The notes under the pieces are model-generated. The model did no database searches. It was not told the DNA's origin and saw nothing but the letters and a program-made list of their open reading frames with translations. 64,000 nt of DNA from positions 124,001-188,000 of the forward strand of contig NZ_BSSM01000004.1 in assembly GCF_030269125.1 (NCBI RefSeq), in the 5' to 3' direction. The translations under genes and the position numbers were made by a program. Of the stretch, positions 21,839 to 30,413 are shown in pieces (position 1 is the stretch's first letter; each line of letters starts with the position of its first letter). The DNA comes from Streptomyces hygroscopicus subsp. hygroscopicus. GTDB taxonomy: Bacteria; Actinomycetota; Actinomycetes; Streptomycetales; Streptomycetaceae.

Positions 21839-23103
21839 GCGACGCGATCCGCATCACCGGCGTCACCGTCACCCCCGTCGCCTTCCGCGACCCTGCCCTG
21901 CTCAACGCGGTGGGCGTGCACGAGCCGTACGCGCTTCGGGCCGTCCTGGAGGTCCACACGGACCAGGGGATCACCGGCCTCGGCGAGACGTATGCCGACG
22001 AGGGCCATCTGCGCCGGCTGCGGCAGGCCGCCGACGCCCTCGTGGGCCTGGACGTCCACCGGCTCGGCCGGATGCACGCCGCGGTCGCGGCCGCGCTCGG
22101 CGGGGACACCGGCAGCGACGGCCACGGCCTCACCGGCATGATCACCACCAGCAGCACGGTGGACCGGGTCTTCTCGCCGTTCGAGGTCGCCTGCCTGGAC
22201 ATCCAGGGCAAGGCGGCCGGGCGGCCGGTGTCCGACCTGCTCGGCGGCGCCGTGCGCGACGAAGTGCCCTTCAGTGCCTACCTGTTCTACAAGTGGGCCG
22301 CGCACCCCGGCGACGAGGCCGACCCCTGGGGCGAGGCGCTCGACCCCGAGGGCATCGTCGCGCAGGCCCGCCGCATGATCGACGAGTACGGCTTCTCGGC
22401 CATCAAGCTCAAGGGCGGCGTCTTCCGGCCCGAGGAGGAGATCGAGGCGGTCCGCGCCCTGCGCGAGGCCTTCCCCGACCGGCCGCTGCGGCTCGACCCG
22501 AACGCCGCCTGGACGGTGGAGACCTCGCTGATGGTCGCCCGTGAGCTGGACGGCGTCCTCGAGTACCTGGAGGACCCCACGCCGGGACAGGAGGGCATGG
22601 CCGCAGTCGCCCGCGAGGCGCCCATGCCGCTCGCCACCAACATGTGCGTGGTCGCCTTCGACGAACTCAGGCCGGCCGTGGCCCTGGACGCGGTCCAGGT
22701 CGTCCTCTCCGACCACCACTACTGGGGCGGCCTTCAGCGCTCCAAGGTGCTCGCCGGGATCTGCGACACGTTCGACCTGGGCCTGTCCATGCACTCCAAC
22801 TCGCACCTGGGCATCAGCCTCGCCGCCATGACCCACCTGGCGTCGGCCACGCCGAACCTGACGTACGCCTGCGACACCCACTGGCCGTGGAAGAGCGAGG
22901 AGGTGGTCGTCGACGGCGTCCTGGAGTTCCGCGGCGGCTCCGTCGCCGTGCCCACCGGCCCCGGCCTCGGCGTCGAGCTCGACCGCGACGCGCTGGCCCG
23001 TCTGCACGAGCAGTACCTCTCCTGCGGCCTGCGCAACCGCGACGACACCGGTTACATGCGGCGGATCGTTCCGTCGTACGAGAAGAAGGTCCCCCGCTGG
23101 TGA
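21835..23103 (+). CDS. gudD: Glucarate dehydratase (enolase superfamily)
   Basis: 422 residues. The catalytic residues of glucarate dehydratase are all present: Lys191 and Lys193 in the KxK motif (SAIKLKGG), metal ligands Asp221, Glu246 and Asn269, and the Asp293 - His320 dyad (MHSNSHLGIS). It converts glucarate or galactarate to 5-dehydro-4-deoxyglucarate, the substrate of the kdgD product encoded immediately upstream. ATG 21835 overlaps the kdgD stop. The gene order kdgD-gudD with udh divergent gives the oxidative uronate pathway. Confidence 0.93.
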   Translation: MSDAIRITGVTVTPVAFRDPALLNAVGVHEPYALRAVLEVHTDQGITGLGETYADEGHLRRLRQAADALVGLDVHRLGRMHAAVAAALGGDTGSDGHGLTGMITTSSTVDRVFSPFEVACLDIQGKAAGRPVSDLLGGAVRDEVPFSAYLFYKWAAHPGDEADPWGEALDPEGIVAQARRMIDEYGFSAIKLKGGVFRPEEEIEAVRALREAFPDRPLRLDPNAAWTVETSLMVARELDGVLEYLEDPTPGQEGMAAVAREAPMPLATNMCVVAFDELRPAVALDAVQVVLSDHHYWGGLQRSKVLAGICDTFDLGLSMHSNSHLGISLAAMTHLASATPNLTYACDTHWPWKSEEVVVDGVLEFRGGSVAVPTGPGLGVELDRDALARLHEQYLSCGLRNRDDTGYMRRIVPSYEKKVPRW

Positions 23104-23240
23104 GGCGTCCGGCCTTCCGGTGGTGAGAGCGGCGGTGCCCCGTCGGTGACACCGGCGGGGCACGGAGGAACGGCCGAGCGCCCGCCGGCCGGGCACGGCG
23201 TGTCCGGGGGGCTTCGGCATGCCCTTCTCCGGGGCGTACG

Positions 23241-24032
23241 TCAGCGGATGCCGTCGCGGCGCAGGGTCCCCGCCAGCGCCGCGGCGTGCCGGCTGACGGC
23301 CTCCGCGACGCGTTCGATCTCCTGGTCCGTGGCGTGGTCCAGCGGGATCGAGCAACTGATCGCGTCGGTCGCCGGGATGCGGTACGACACCGCCGCCGCG
23401 ACGCAGCACAGCCCCGGCGTGTTCTGTTCGCTCTCCAGCGCCCAGCCGCGCGTGCGCGTCTGCTCCAGCTCCTCCCGCAGGGCCGGGCGGCGGGTGACCG
23501 TGTGCGGTGTGAGCGCTTCCAGGGGCCCCTCGGGCAGCACCGCCTCCACCTCCTGCGCGGTCAGCTCGGCGAGCAGCGCCTTGCCCAGCGCCGTCGCGTG
23601 CGCCGGGAGCTGCCGGCCCACGCGGGAGGTCAGCCGGCGGGAGTCCGTGGCCTCACGGGTGGCCAGGTAGATGACGTTCGAGCCGTCCAGCCGGGCGTAG
23701 TGGGTGGTGTAGCCGACGTCCGCGCGCAACTGCTCGATCCGGCGCACCGCGTAGGGCAGTGCCGGGTCGCGGTCCAGGTACGCCGTGCCGCACAGCAGGG
23801 CGCGCGGACCGATGCCGAAGCCGGCCGCCTCGCCGCCCTCCTCGACCTCGATCCACTTCAGGGCCACCAGGGTGCGCAGCAGCGCGTAGAGGCTCGAACG
23901 CGGGTATCCCGTGCGCTCCTGGAGCTGACCGAGGGTGAGCCGCTCGGGGGAGGCCGACAGCACTTCCATGATCTGGACCGTGCGCTCCGCCGACTTCACC
24001 GGCCCGCGGCCGCCGTCACCTGTCTCCGTCAA
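23241..24032 (-). CDS. IclR-family repressor of the uronate/glucarate genes
   Basis: 263 residues. A winged helix-turn-helix (LTLGQLQERTGYPRSSLYAL) occupies the first ~70 residues and an IclR effector domain the rest (PAHATALGKALLAEL, then the C-terminal AVSYRIPATDAISCSIPL). The TTG start at 24032 is set by GGGAGG six bases upstream; an in-frame GTG further in has no such site. It is divergent from the SSS transporter, and palindromes of one type lie both in that gap and before kdgD, so local control of the island is well supported. Confidence 0.88.
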   Translation of the reverse strand: MTETGDGGRGPVKSAERTVQIMEVLSASPERLTLGQLQERTGYPRSSLYALLRTLVALKWIEVEEGGEAAGFGIGPRALLCGTAYLDRDPALPYAVRRIEQLRADVGYTTHYARLDGSNVIYLATREATDSRRLTSRVGRQLPAHATALGKALLAELTAQEVEAVLPEGPLEALTPHTVTRRPALREELEQTRTRGWALESEQNTPGLCCVAAAVSYRIPATDAISCSIPLDHATDQEIERVAEAVSRHAAALAGTLRRDGIR

Positions 24033-24050
24033 CGAAAACCTCCCGAAACA

Positions 24051-24079
24051 TTGACCGCCCCTGTACGCCAGGCTAGCGT
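24051..24079 (+). promoter_or_regulatory. Promoter of the SSS transporter gene
   Basis: TTGACC (24051-24056), a 17-base spacer and TAGCGT (24074-24079). The IclR-type palindrome starts 30 bases after the -10, exactly as at kdgD. Confidence 0.55.
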
Positions 24080-24108
24080 GCGCGCTGCAAAGCATGGATG
24101 AGAACCGA

Positions 24109-24124
24109 GTCTACATATGTGGAC
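24109..24124. promoter_or_regulatory. IclR-type operator 2 (transporter promoter)
   Basis: GTCTACATATGTGGAC is a near-palindrome sharing the CATATGT core and outer GTCT/GAC arms with operator 1. It lies between the divergent repressor and transporter genes, downstream of the transporter -10. Confidence 0.75.
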
Positions 24125-24235
24125 GCCTTGGTCAAGCTTCCGTCCATGTCGATGGAGGTCCGGCGTCGGTGCCGTCGAGACCCCTGCACCCCTACCGCTC
24201 GCTACCGCCGACGGCCGTCGGCACGAGGAGGTCGC

Positions 24236-25753
24236 ATGGCTTGGCCGGACTGGGTGGCCCTCGGTGGCTACTTCGTGGTGATGCTGCTCATAGGCGTCTG
24301 GTCGCACAAGCGCGTCAGCGACGTGAGTGACTACTTCACCGGCGGCGGCCGGATGCCCTGGTGGCTGTCCGGCATCTCGCACCACATGTCGGGGTACAGC
24401 GCCGCGGTGTTCGTCGCCTACGCGGCCGTCGCCTACAGCTACGGCATCACCGTCTACGTCTGGGCGTTCCTGCCGCTCGCGCTCGCGACCGGCGTCGGCG
24501 CCTGGCTTTTCGCGCCGCGCTGGAACCGGCTCCGCCGCCGCTACGACGTCGCCTCACCGCTCGAGTACCTCGCCCGCCGGTACGGCATCGCCACGCAACA
24601 GGCGCTGGCCTGGAGCGGCGCGCTGCTCAAGGTCTTCGACGTCGCCGCCAAGTGGGCCTCGGTCGCCATCCTGCTCAACGTGTTCACCGGCGTCTCGCTC
24701 GATATCGGCATCCTGATCACCGGCGTCGTCACCCTGGTCTACTGCACCGTCGGCGGCTTGTGGGCGGACGCCCTCACCGACTTCGGCCAGTTCGTCATCC
24801 AGGGCGTCGCCGCGCTCTCCATGGTGATCATCACGCTGAACCACGTGGGCGGTCTCTCCGGCCTCGGCTCCGTCTGGCACCGCCTGCCCGCCGACCACAC
24901 CCACCCGCTGGTCGGCCCGTACACGGCCGGCTTCCTCACGGCGTACGTGGTCGTCAAGCTCTTCGAGTACAACGGCGGCATGTGGAACCTGGCCCAGCGT
25001 TACATGGCCACGGACTCGGCGCCCGCCGCCAGGCGCTCGGCCGTCCTGTCCGCGGTCCTCTACCTGATCTGGCCCGCGGTCCTGCTCTTCCCCTCCGTCG
25101 TGGGCCCGGTGCTGATGCCGCGCATCGCGGACCCGCAGCAGGTCTACGCGCTGATGGCCGAGAATCTGCTCCCGGCCGGGCTGGTCGGTCTGACCCTGGC
25201 GGGCATGTTCTCGCACACCATGGCCATGGCCTCCTCGGACGCCAACGCCATCGCCGCGGTGGTCGTCCGGGACATCATCCCGGCCGTCGCCCGCGGGGGC
25301 CGGTCGCCGGGTGCCAGGAGCGGACTGCTCGCCGCGCGCATCTGCACCGTGTCCTTCATCGCGGTGAGCATGGTGGTCGCCATGGAGGCGAGCCACTTCG
25401 GCGGTCCGCTCGGCATCATCACCGCCCTGGTCGCCGCGGTGATGGGTCCGATCTCCATCCCGATGCTGCTCGGCCTGCTCCCGGCGTTCCGCCGCTGGGG
25501 CTCCCTGGCCGCGCTGATCTCCTGGGCGTGCGGCCTGGCGAGCTTCGTCCTGGTGAAGTACGTCCTGGACAGCACCGACCAGACCTTGACCGTCGCCACC
25601 CCGCTGGTGACCTCCCTCGTCCTGTACCTGGTCATCGGCCTGGTGCTGCCGCAGCCGTCCGCGGTGGCGGACGAGATCACCGCCGCGGTGAGCGCGGCCG
25701 GGGACGCTCCGGCGCCGGAGGGGCCGGCGCCGCGGATCCCGGCGACGGACTGA
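24236..25753 (+). CDS. Sodium:solute symporter (SSS family), probable uronate/aldarate importer
   Basis: 505 residues with about 13 hydrophobic helices. The SSS hallmarks are present: DYFTGGGRMPWWLSGISHHM after helix 1, and the conserved helix 8 region GLTLAGMFSHTMAMASSDAN. These proteins couple uptake of sugars or organic acids to sodium. ATG 24236 follows GAGGAG by five bases. It shares an operator type and promoter layout with kdgD-gudD, so import of galacturonate, glucuronate or glucarate is the natural inference; the sequence alone does not prove the substrate. Confidence 0.88.
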   Translation: MAWPDWVALGGYFVVMLLIGVWSHKRVSDVSDYFTGGGRMPWWLSGISHHMSGYSAAVFVAYAAVAYSYGITVYVWAFLPLALATGVGAWLFAPRWNRLRRRYDVASPLEYLARRYGIATQQALAWSGALLKVFDVAAKWASVAILLNVFTGVSLDIGILITGVVTLVYCTVGGLWADALTDFGQFVIQGVAALSMVIITLNHVGGLSGLGSVWHRLPADHTHPLVGPYTAGFLTAYVVVKLFEYNGGMWNLAQRYMATDSAPAARRSAVLSAVLYLIWPAVLLFPSVVGPVLMPRIADPQQVYALMAENLLPAGLVGLTLAGMFSHTMAMASSDANAIAAVVVRDIIPAVARGGRSPGARSGLLAARICTVSFIAVSMVVAMEASHFGGPLGIITALVAAVMGPISIPMLLGLLPAFRRWGSLAALISWACGLASFVLVKYVLDSTDQTLTVATPLVTSLVLYLVIGLVLPQPSAVADEITAAVSAAGDAPAPEGPAPRIPATD

Positions 25754-25965
25754 TCCGGCATCCGGGCCCTCGGCCCCCGTCGTACGGTCCCCGCCCCGGC
25801 CGGGGGCCATCCGGGTTCCGGGGCCGCGGCCCGCGTCTCACCGATCCGCCGGCATCCCGACGACCCGTCCTGGACGGCGGCCGGCGGCCGGGGGGGATCC
25901 CTGTTCCCGCGGTCGCCCATGGACGATGATGATCAGAATCACCGGCGACAGCGAAGGAGCCCGAG

Positions 25966-26619
25966 ATGCCCGACGCCGGGAGCAGGGACGAGTCCGTACC
26001 GGCCGACCACGGTGCGGACCCCGCGTCGTCCCGGACCGGACTGATCATCTTCCTGAACGGGACGTCCAGTTCAGGCAAGTCCAGTATCGCCAGGGAACTG
26101 CTGCAGGTCCTTGACGAGCCGTCCTTCCACATGCCGGTGGACGCCTTCCACGCGATGCGGACCCGTCGGGAGGTCAGCCCGGAAGAGCTGCCCGCCGTGC
26201 TCCGGCGCACATGGATGGGCTTCCACCGGGCGGTCGCCAGCATGGCCGCGGCCGGCAACGACATCGTGGTCGACCACGTGCTGAGCGAGGAATGGCGTCT
26301 GCTGGACTGCCTGGGACTGTTCACCGCGCGGAACGTCGTCCTCGTCGGCGTGCGCTGTTCGCTCGACGAACTCCAGCGACGTGAGAAGGCGCGCGGCGAC
26401 CGGCCGGTCGGTCTCGCGGCGCGACAGTTCGAACGCGTCCACGCGCACGGCCTGTACGACATCGAGTGCGACACCACCACGGACAGCCCGCTGCACTGCG
26501 CCCGCCGGATCAGCGCCTTCCTGTCGCGGCGCCCGACCCCGACGGCCTTCGAACAACTCCGCGCGAGACTGCGCCCGGACCTGCCGGCCGCCGAAGCGGA
26601 GGCCGTCGCGCTGTCATGA
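25966..26619 (+). CDS. Chloramphenicol phosphotransferase-like kinase
   Basis: 217 residues in the CPT family of P-loop kinases. Walker A is GTSSSGKS at 32-39, followed by FHMPVDAFHAMR, where Asp is the proposed catalytic base in the Streptomyces venezuelae enzyme, and a later VGVRCSLDELQRREKARGDR lid region. CPT phosphorylates the 3-hydroxyl of chloramphenicol. Many homologues exist outside producers, so the real substrate may differ. ATG 25966 has AAGGAG six bases upstream. The first ~20 residues are a non-conserved extension. It appears monocistronic. Confidence 0.82.
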   Translation: MPDAGSRDESVPADHGADPASSRTGLIIFLNGTSSSGKSSIARELLQVLDEPSFHMPVDAFHAMRTRREVSPEELPAVLRRTWMGFHRAVASMAAAGNDIVVDHVLSEEWRLLDCLGLFTARNVVLVGVRCSLDELQRREKARGDRPVGLAARQFERVHAHGLYDIECDTTTDSPLHCARRISAFLSRRPTPTAFEQLRARLRPDLPAAEAEAVALS

Positions 26620-26935
26620 CGGCCCGGTCGGTCTCGCCGGGCGGACCGGAACGCGGCGGACCGGTCCGAGATCTCGCGTCGCTCGGAACCCCGTCGTGCG
26701 GGCCCGGAGCCCGCACGGCGCGGCCGCGGTCGCGCCCTGCTTTCCCGGATCCCGGTCGCGCAGCAGGGAGAACCGGCCTCGGCGGCCGCCGAGTCGCAGG
26801 GAGTCGATCGGAGACGGCCGTACCGGACGAGGACCGGTTCGCCTGCCGTGCCCCGGATCAAGGCATCGGCCGCGTCCGGGCCCTCGTCGGCAGCGGTGAC
26901 GGAGGACGGACCGGGCGTGGGGGGAAGGGCGGACC
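26620..26935. other. Gap without supported gene
   Basis: No frame with recognisable protein and no RNA or repeat seen. It separates the CPT-like gene from the end of the MDMPI-type remnant. Confidence 0.4.
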
Positions 26936-27435
26936 TCACGCCGTTGCCGCGGGCGGGAGGCGCCGGGAACGGCCTTCCATGGCGCGGAATTCGAGGGCGG
27001 CCGGCTCGCGCGGCCATGTGGACGTCGTCGCGCAGGAGGTGGACAGGAACTCGTCGACACCGTCGAGCGCGACCTCCTCCGGCAGCGGCAGCGGGGTGCC
27101 CAGGGCGTTCTGGGCGCCGCAGGTGTGCACCGCGGCCTCCTGCACCTGGTGCCGCGCGACGGCCCAGGAGGTCTGCGGCGACTGCGAGTCACCCCACCAC
27201 CTCCAGCGGGCGCGGTCCAGGCCGGCCTCGCGCAGCGCGTCCGGGAACCGCCGCGTCGACTCGGCCGACCAGGCCGGCAGGGCGTCGCGCTCCCGAGGCG
27301 CGGCCTCGGCGCCCTCCGCCGCCCTGGCCGGGGCGGTGGCGTCCGGGCCCGCGGTGACGGTGGAGGCCCAGCGGCGGCGCACCGCGCCCAGGTGCCCGAG
27401 CCGTCGCCCCGCTGGTGGAGTGGCGAACAGCGTGG
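26936..27435 (-). pseudogene. Remnant of a mycothiol-dependent maleylpyruvate isomerase-family protein
   Basis: About 165 residues of an MDMPI/DinB-type protein survive: RARWRWWGDSQSPQTSWAVA, RHQVQEAAVHTCGAQ with the metal-site His, and LPEEVALDGVDEFLSTSCA. The N-terminal ~45 residues, including the first helix and the CPGW segment normally seen, are missing. The frame ends early at 26936 in the C-terminal domain. The lost 5' end lies where the second tRNA-Ser-like element now stands (27457-27555), which suggests the element or a recombination at it broke the gene. Confidence 0.6.
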
Positions 27436-27456
27436 CCGCACCCCTGCCGGTGGCTG

Positions 27457-27555
<99 letters not shown>

Positions 27556-27588
27556 TCGCTCCCGGCCCCGGGCGGTGCCCCGAGCCGT

Positions 27589-28164
27589 TCACGTGGAAGA
27601 GCGTGACACGGGTCCCTGACGGGTGACTGACGCGTCGTTGACGGAGTCGCGGTCCGCACTCCCGTGGGCGGCCCCGGCCCAGTCCTCGTCCGTACGGGCC
27701 GGAGCGAAGTCGCCCGGGAGCCGCGGGGGAGTGCCCCAGGTCCACGCCACCCGGAGCGCGGAGGCGGAGATCCGCCAGCCGGCAGCCGTCCTGACCAGTT
27801 CGGTCTCGGTGTGACCGGCGGAGACGAAGACGCCGCCCGAGCCGTCCGCCAGGACGTGGGTGCTCAACTGGGCGCCGCGGGCGGTGGCCCGGCCGCCGTC
27901 GACGTCGACGACGGTGTTGGTGCCCAGATGCACGGTCCGGTCGGACAGAGCCATGGCCCGCCGGACATGAGCCGTCAGGGCGTCGCGGCCGTGGACGGTG
28001 CCGATGGGCATCTCCGCCGTGACGTCCTCGTTGTGGAAGGCGCGCGCCCACTCCTCGTCGATGACCCCCTCGTCCAGGGAGCGCAGGCAGCGGTCCAGCA
28101 GGTCGGTGATCTCGGCGCGGTCCATCAGGGTCCGCACCTGTCGCCGCGTCTCTTCGGTGTCCAT
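27589..28164 (-). CDS. NTF2-like (SnoaL-like) protein
   Basis: 191 residues with a SnoaL-like fold: N-terminal helix RAEITDLLDRCLRSLDEG, then WARAFHNEDVTAEMPIG, and the paired strands TETELVRTAAGWRIS. Members range from polyketide cyclases to hydroxylating enzymes and many have no known role. ATG 28164 has AAGGAG nine bases upstream; an in-frame start further up would remove the operator from the leader. The last ~20 residues run through the TGACG repeats of the neighbouring tRNA-like element, so the native C-terminus may have been replaced. A perfect palindrome covers its promoter. Confidence 0.78.
   Translation of the reverse strand: MDTEETRRQVRTLMDRAEITDLLDRCLRSLDEGVIDEEWARAFHNEDVTAEMPIGTVHGRDALTAHVRRAMALSDRTVHLGTNTVVDVDGGRATARGAQLSTHVLADGSGGVFVSAGHTETELVRTAAGWRISASALRVAWTWGTPPRLPGDFAPARTDEDWAGAAHGSADRDSVNDASVTRQGPVSRSST
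27617..27643. repeat. Three TGACG repeats at exact 11-nt spacing (copy 2)
   Basis: TGACG at 27617, 27628 and 27639, 62 bases upstream of the second tRNA-like 5' end. The layout matches the block at 18534-18560 almost base for base, although the bases between repeats differ. Here it lies inside the 3' end of the NTF2-like coding sequence. Confidence 0.55.
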
Positions 28165-28179
28165 GCCGGAAGACTCCTT

Positions 28180-28197
28180 CCTCAAGCGTGCTTGAGG
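28180..28197. promoter_or_regulatory. Perfect 18-bp palindrome operator before the NTF2-like gene
   Basis: CCTCAAGCGTGCTTGAGG consists of two perfect 8-bp arms around a GT centre. On the minus strand it directly follows TTGACC (a -35-like hexamer) and precedes the AAGGAG ribosome site, so a bound repressor would block the NTF2-like gene. TetR-family repressors often use TCAAGC-type arms of this kind. No TetR gene lies nearby in the window. Confidence 0.65.
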
Positions 28198-28367
28198 TCA
28201 AGGTGTCTTCGCCTGGGCGCGATCACTGCCCGCAGACCGGTGTCTCGGGCATACTGACGCCCGTTGCCGCCGTGGTCCGTGTGCGGGGCGGGGCGCCCGT
28301 GAGTGAGCCGCCGCCGTGGGCTCGGCCCTGATCGCCGCGGCGCGGGACCCGCAGAGAGGAGCACCAC

Positions 28368-29270
28368 GTGACGGACGCGACGTCCTTCCTGCGCGAACGC
28401 CTGCACGCGGCGGGTCTGACCGACGTCGTCGCGGTCGAGCCGGCCACGGGAGGCCTCGCCGCGACCGCGGGTCTCGCGCGACGTGGCGACGGGGCGTCGG
28501 TGTTCGTCAAGGCGTTCGGGGAGCCGCCGTCGGACGACGCGTTCGCCGCGGAGGCCGAAGGGCTCACCGTGCTGCGCGAGGCGGGCGGCATCGCCATCCC
28601 TGAGGTCATCCGCGCCGACCGCGACCTGCTCGTGCTGTCCGTGCTGCGGCCCCGGCCGGGCACCGAGGCCTTCTGGGAACAACTCGCGCACGGGCTCGCC
28701 CACGTGCACACCGCCACGCGGCACCCCCGATTCGGCTGGCACCGGGACAACTGGCTGGGCCGCCGTCGGCAGGTCAACACCTGGGACGACGACGGGTTCA
28801 CGTTCTTCGCCCAGCACCGTCTGCTGCGCTGGCTCGGCGAGCCTCGCGTCCAGGAGGCGCTCGACGCCGCGGACCGGGCGGCGCTGGAACGACTGTGCGA
28901 CCGACTGCCCGAACTGCTCCCGGTCAGGCCCGCGTGCCTGACGCACGGCGACCTGTGGACGCAGAACGTCCTGGCCACCCCCGACGGGCGGCCCGCGCTG
29001 ATCGACCCGGCCGTGTCGTACACGTGGGCCGAGGTCGACCTGGCCCACCTGTGGACGACGGCGCCGCCGCCCGAGGCGCGCGTGTTCTTCGAGCTGTACC
29101 CCGAGCTGACCGGACTCGACCGCGACTGGCGCGACCGCATGCCGATTCTCCAGCTGCGTCAACACCTGGCCGTCATCGCGCAGTTCGAGCCCGACTGGGG
29201 CGCCGCCGACCTCGTACGCGCCACGCTCGCCCCATTCCGGAAGCGGCCGTCCGCTCAACCCGGCGCCTGA
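28368..29270 (+). CDS. Fructosamine kinase-family protein
   Basis: 300 residues of the aminoglycoside phosphotransferase/fructosamine-3-kinase fold. Key parts are VFVKAF (ATP-binding Lys), LTHGDLWTQNVL with the catalytic Asp and Asn, and the metal Asp in LIDPAVSYTWAEVDLA. Such enzymes phosphorylate sugar adducts on protein amines so the adduct falls off, though bacterial members may act on other substrates. GTG 28368 follows GAGGAG by about six bases. The last ~20 codons and the stop are part of a perfect 79-bp tandem duplication. Confidence 0.87.
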   Translation: MTDATSFLRERLHAAGLTDVVAVEPATGGLAATAGLARRGDGASVFVKAFGEPPSDDAFAAEAEGLTVLREAGGIAIPEVIRADRDLLVLSVLRPRPGTEAFWEQLAHGLAHVHTATRHPRFGWHRDNWLGRRRQVNTWDDDGFTFFAQHRLLRWLGEPRVQEALDAADRAALERLCDRLPELLPVRPACLTHGDLWTQNVLATPDGRPALIDPAVSYTWAEVDLAHLWTTAPPPEARVFFELYPELTGLDRDWRDRMPILQLRQHLAVIAQFEPDWGAADLVRATLAPFRKRPSAQPGA

Positions 29271-29369
29271 GCCGCGGCCGAGGCAGCGGCTCGTACGCGC
29301 CACGCTCGCCCCATTCCGGAAGCGGCCGTCCGCTCAACCCGGCGCCTGAGCCGCGGCCGAGGCAGCGGC
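29211..29369. repeat. Perfect 79-bp tandem duplication
   Basis: The 79 bases starting CTCGTACGCG at 29211 are repeated without any mismatch starting at 29290, followed by one further matching base (29369). The first copy holds the 3' end and TGA of the fructosamine-kinase-like gene; the second is non-coding. Perfect identity implies a very recent event, or an assembly artefact. Confidence 0.95.
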
Positions 29370-29601
29370 GCGCGGCTTGCCGGGTCCGTCGCATGCTCGC
29401 CACGAAGCCGGCCGACGAGCCGCGTTCCGCGCCGGTCGTGGCGTAGCGGCCGTTCCACCCTCGGCCGTTCTGCGGCGGCGTGTCGGACACCTGTCCGCGA
29501 TGAGCGTGATCTGTCGGCGGTATGTCGGTGGCGGTTGCGACCTTGAGCGGGTCGGTGCTCCCCAGGAGCGCGCCGCCCCGGAGCGCAAGGAGCCCGTCAT
29601 C

Positions 29602-30183
29602 GTGTCTTCCGCGTCCCAGAGCCGACCGTGGGACGTTCACCGGCCGCGGTCTGCCGAGGGAAGGATCTTCCTGGTCACCGGGGGCAACGCCGGGATCGGT
29701 TGGTTCGCCGCGGAGCAACTCGCCGCCACCGGCGCCGTTGCCGTGCTCGGCAGCCGGAAGCGCGCGGGGGCCGACGCCGCCATGGCCTCGATCCGCTCGC
29801 GCGTCCCGGCGCGCGTGCGCCACCTTCGACTGGACCTCGCCGACCTGTCGTCCCTGAAGACCACCGTGGACACACTGGACCTCGAACGCCTCGACGCGGT
29901 CGTCCACGACGCCGGGGTCGTGCTCGACGAGCCGCCGCGTCGAGAGACCGAGGACGGCCACGAGCTGATGTTCGCCACCAACCATCTCGGCCACTTCGCG
30001 CTGACCCAGTGGCCGTCCCCCCTGCTGTCCGCGGCGCCGGCGGCCCGCAGGGCGAGGACGCCGGAGCATGGCCCGTCGTCCGTGCCGTCCTTGACCCGGA
30101 GGCGCGGGGAGGGCAGCTGTGGGGGCCGGGGGTCTTCGGCCTGCGTGGCCTTCCGCGGCGTGAGCCCGTCCCCTCTCATATGA
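29602..30183 (+). pseudogene. Short-chain dehydrogenase with internal deletion and frameshift
   Basis: The N-terminal half is a normal retinol-dehydrogenase-like SDR: FLVTGGNAGIG cofactor loop, LDLADLSSLKT, and MFATNHLGHFALTQ. After LLSAAPAA the sequence jumps to the C-terminal tail of the same family, GQLWGPGVFGLRGLPRREPV, in another frame. The central ~110 residues, including the catalytic YxxxK, are missing. The GTG start at 29602 keeps its AAGGAG. The enzyme must be dead. Confidence 0.75.
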
Positions 30184-30413
30184 CCGACCCGCCGTCGCCG
30201 CTCACCTGTGGGCCGTCAGCGGTGAGCCGGTCGGCACCGGTCCGCGCCTCGGCTTTCGGCAGGCGCGGCGGCGGTGTCCGGCGAGGTGGCACTCGGGCGC
30301 CTTGTCGTAGCGGCTCGCGATGGCCCCGCCGGTCCTCGGCTCGACCCGCGGCCGGGGCGAACGACACCTGGTGGCCGGTGGGTTGCCCGCGCCTCACACG
30401 CCCGGTGTCCTGC

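Noticed and set aside
28180..28197. Transposon end or attachment site
   Set aside because: The palindrome fits promoter geometry and no second copy or flanking duplication was seen.
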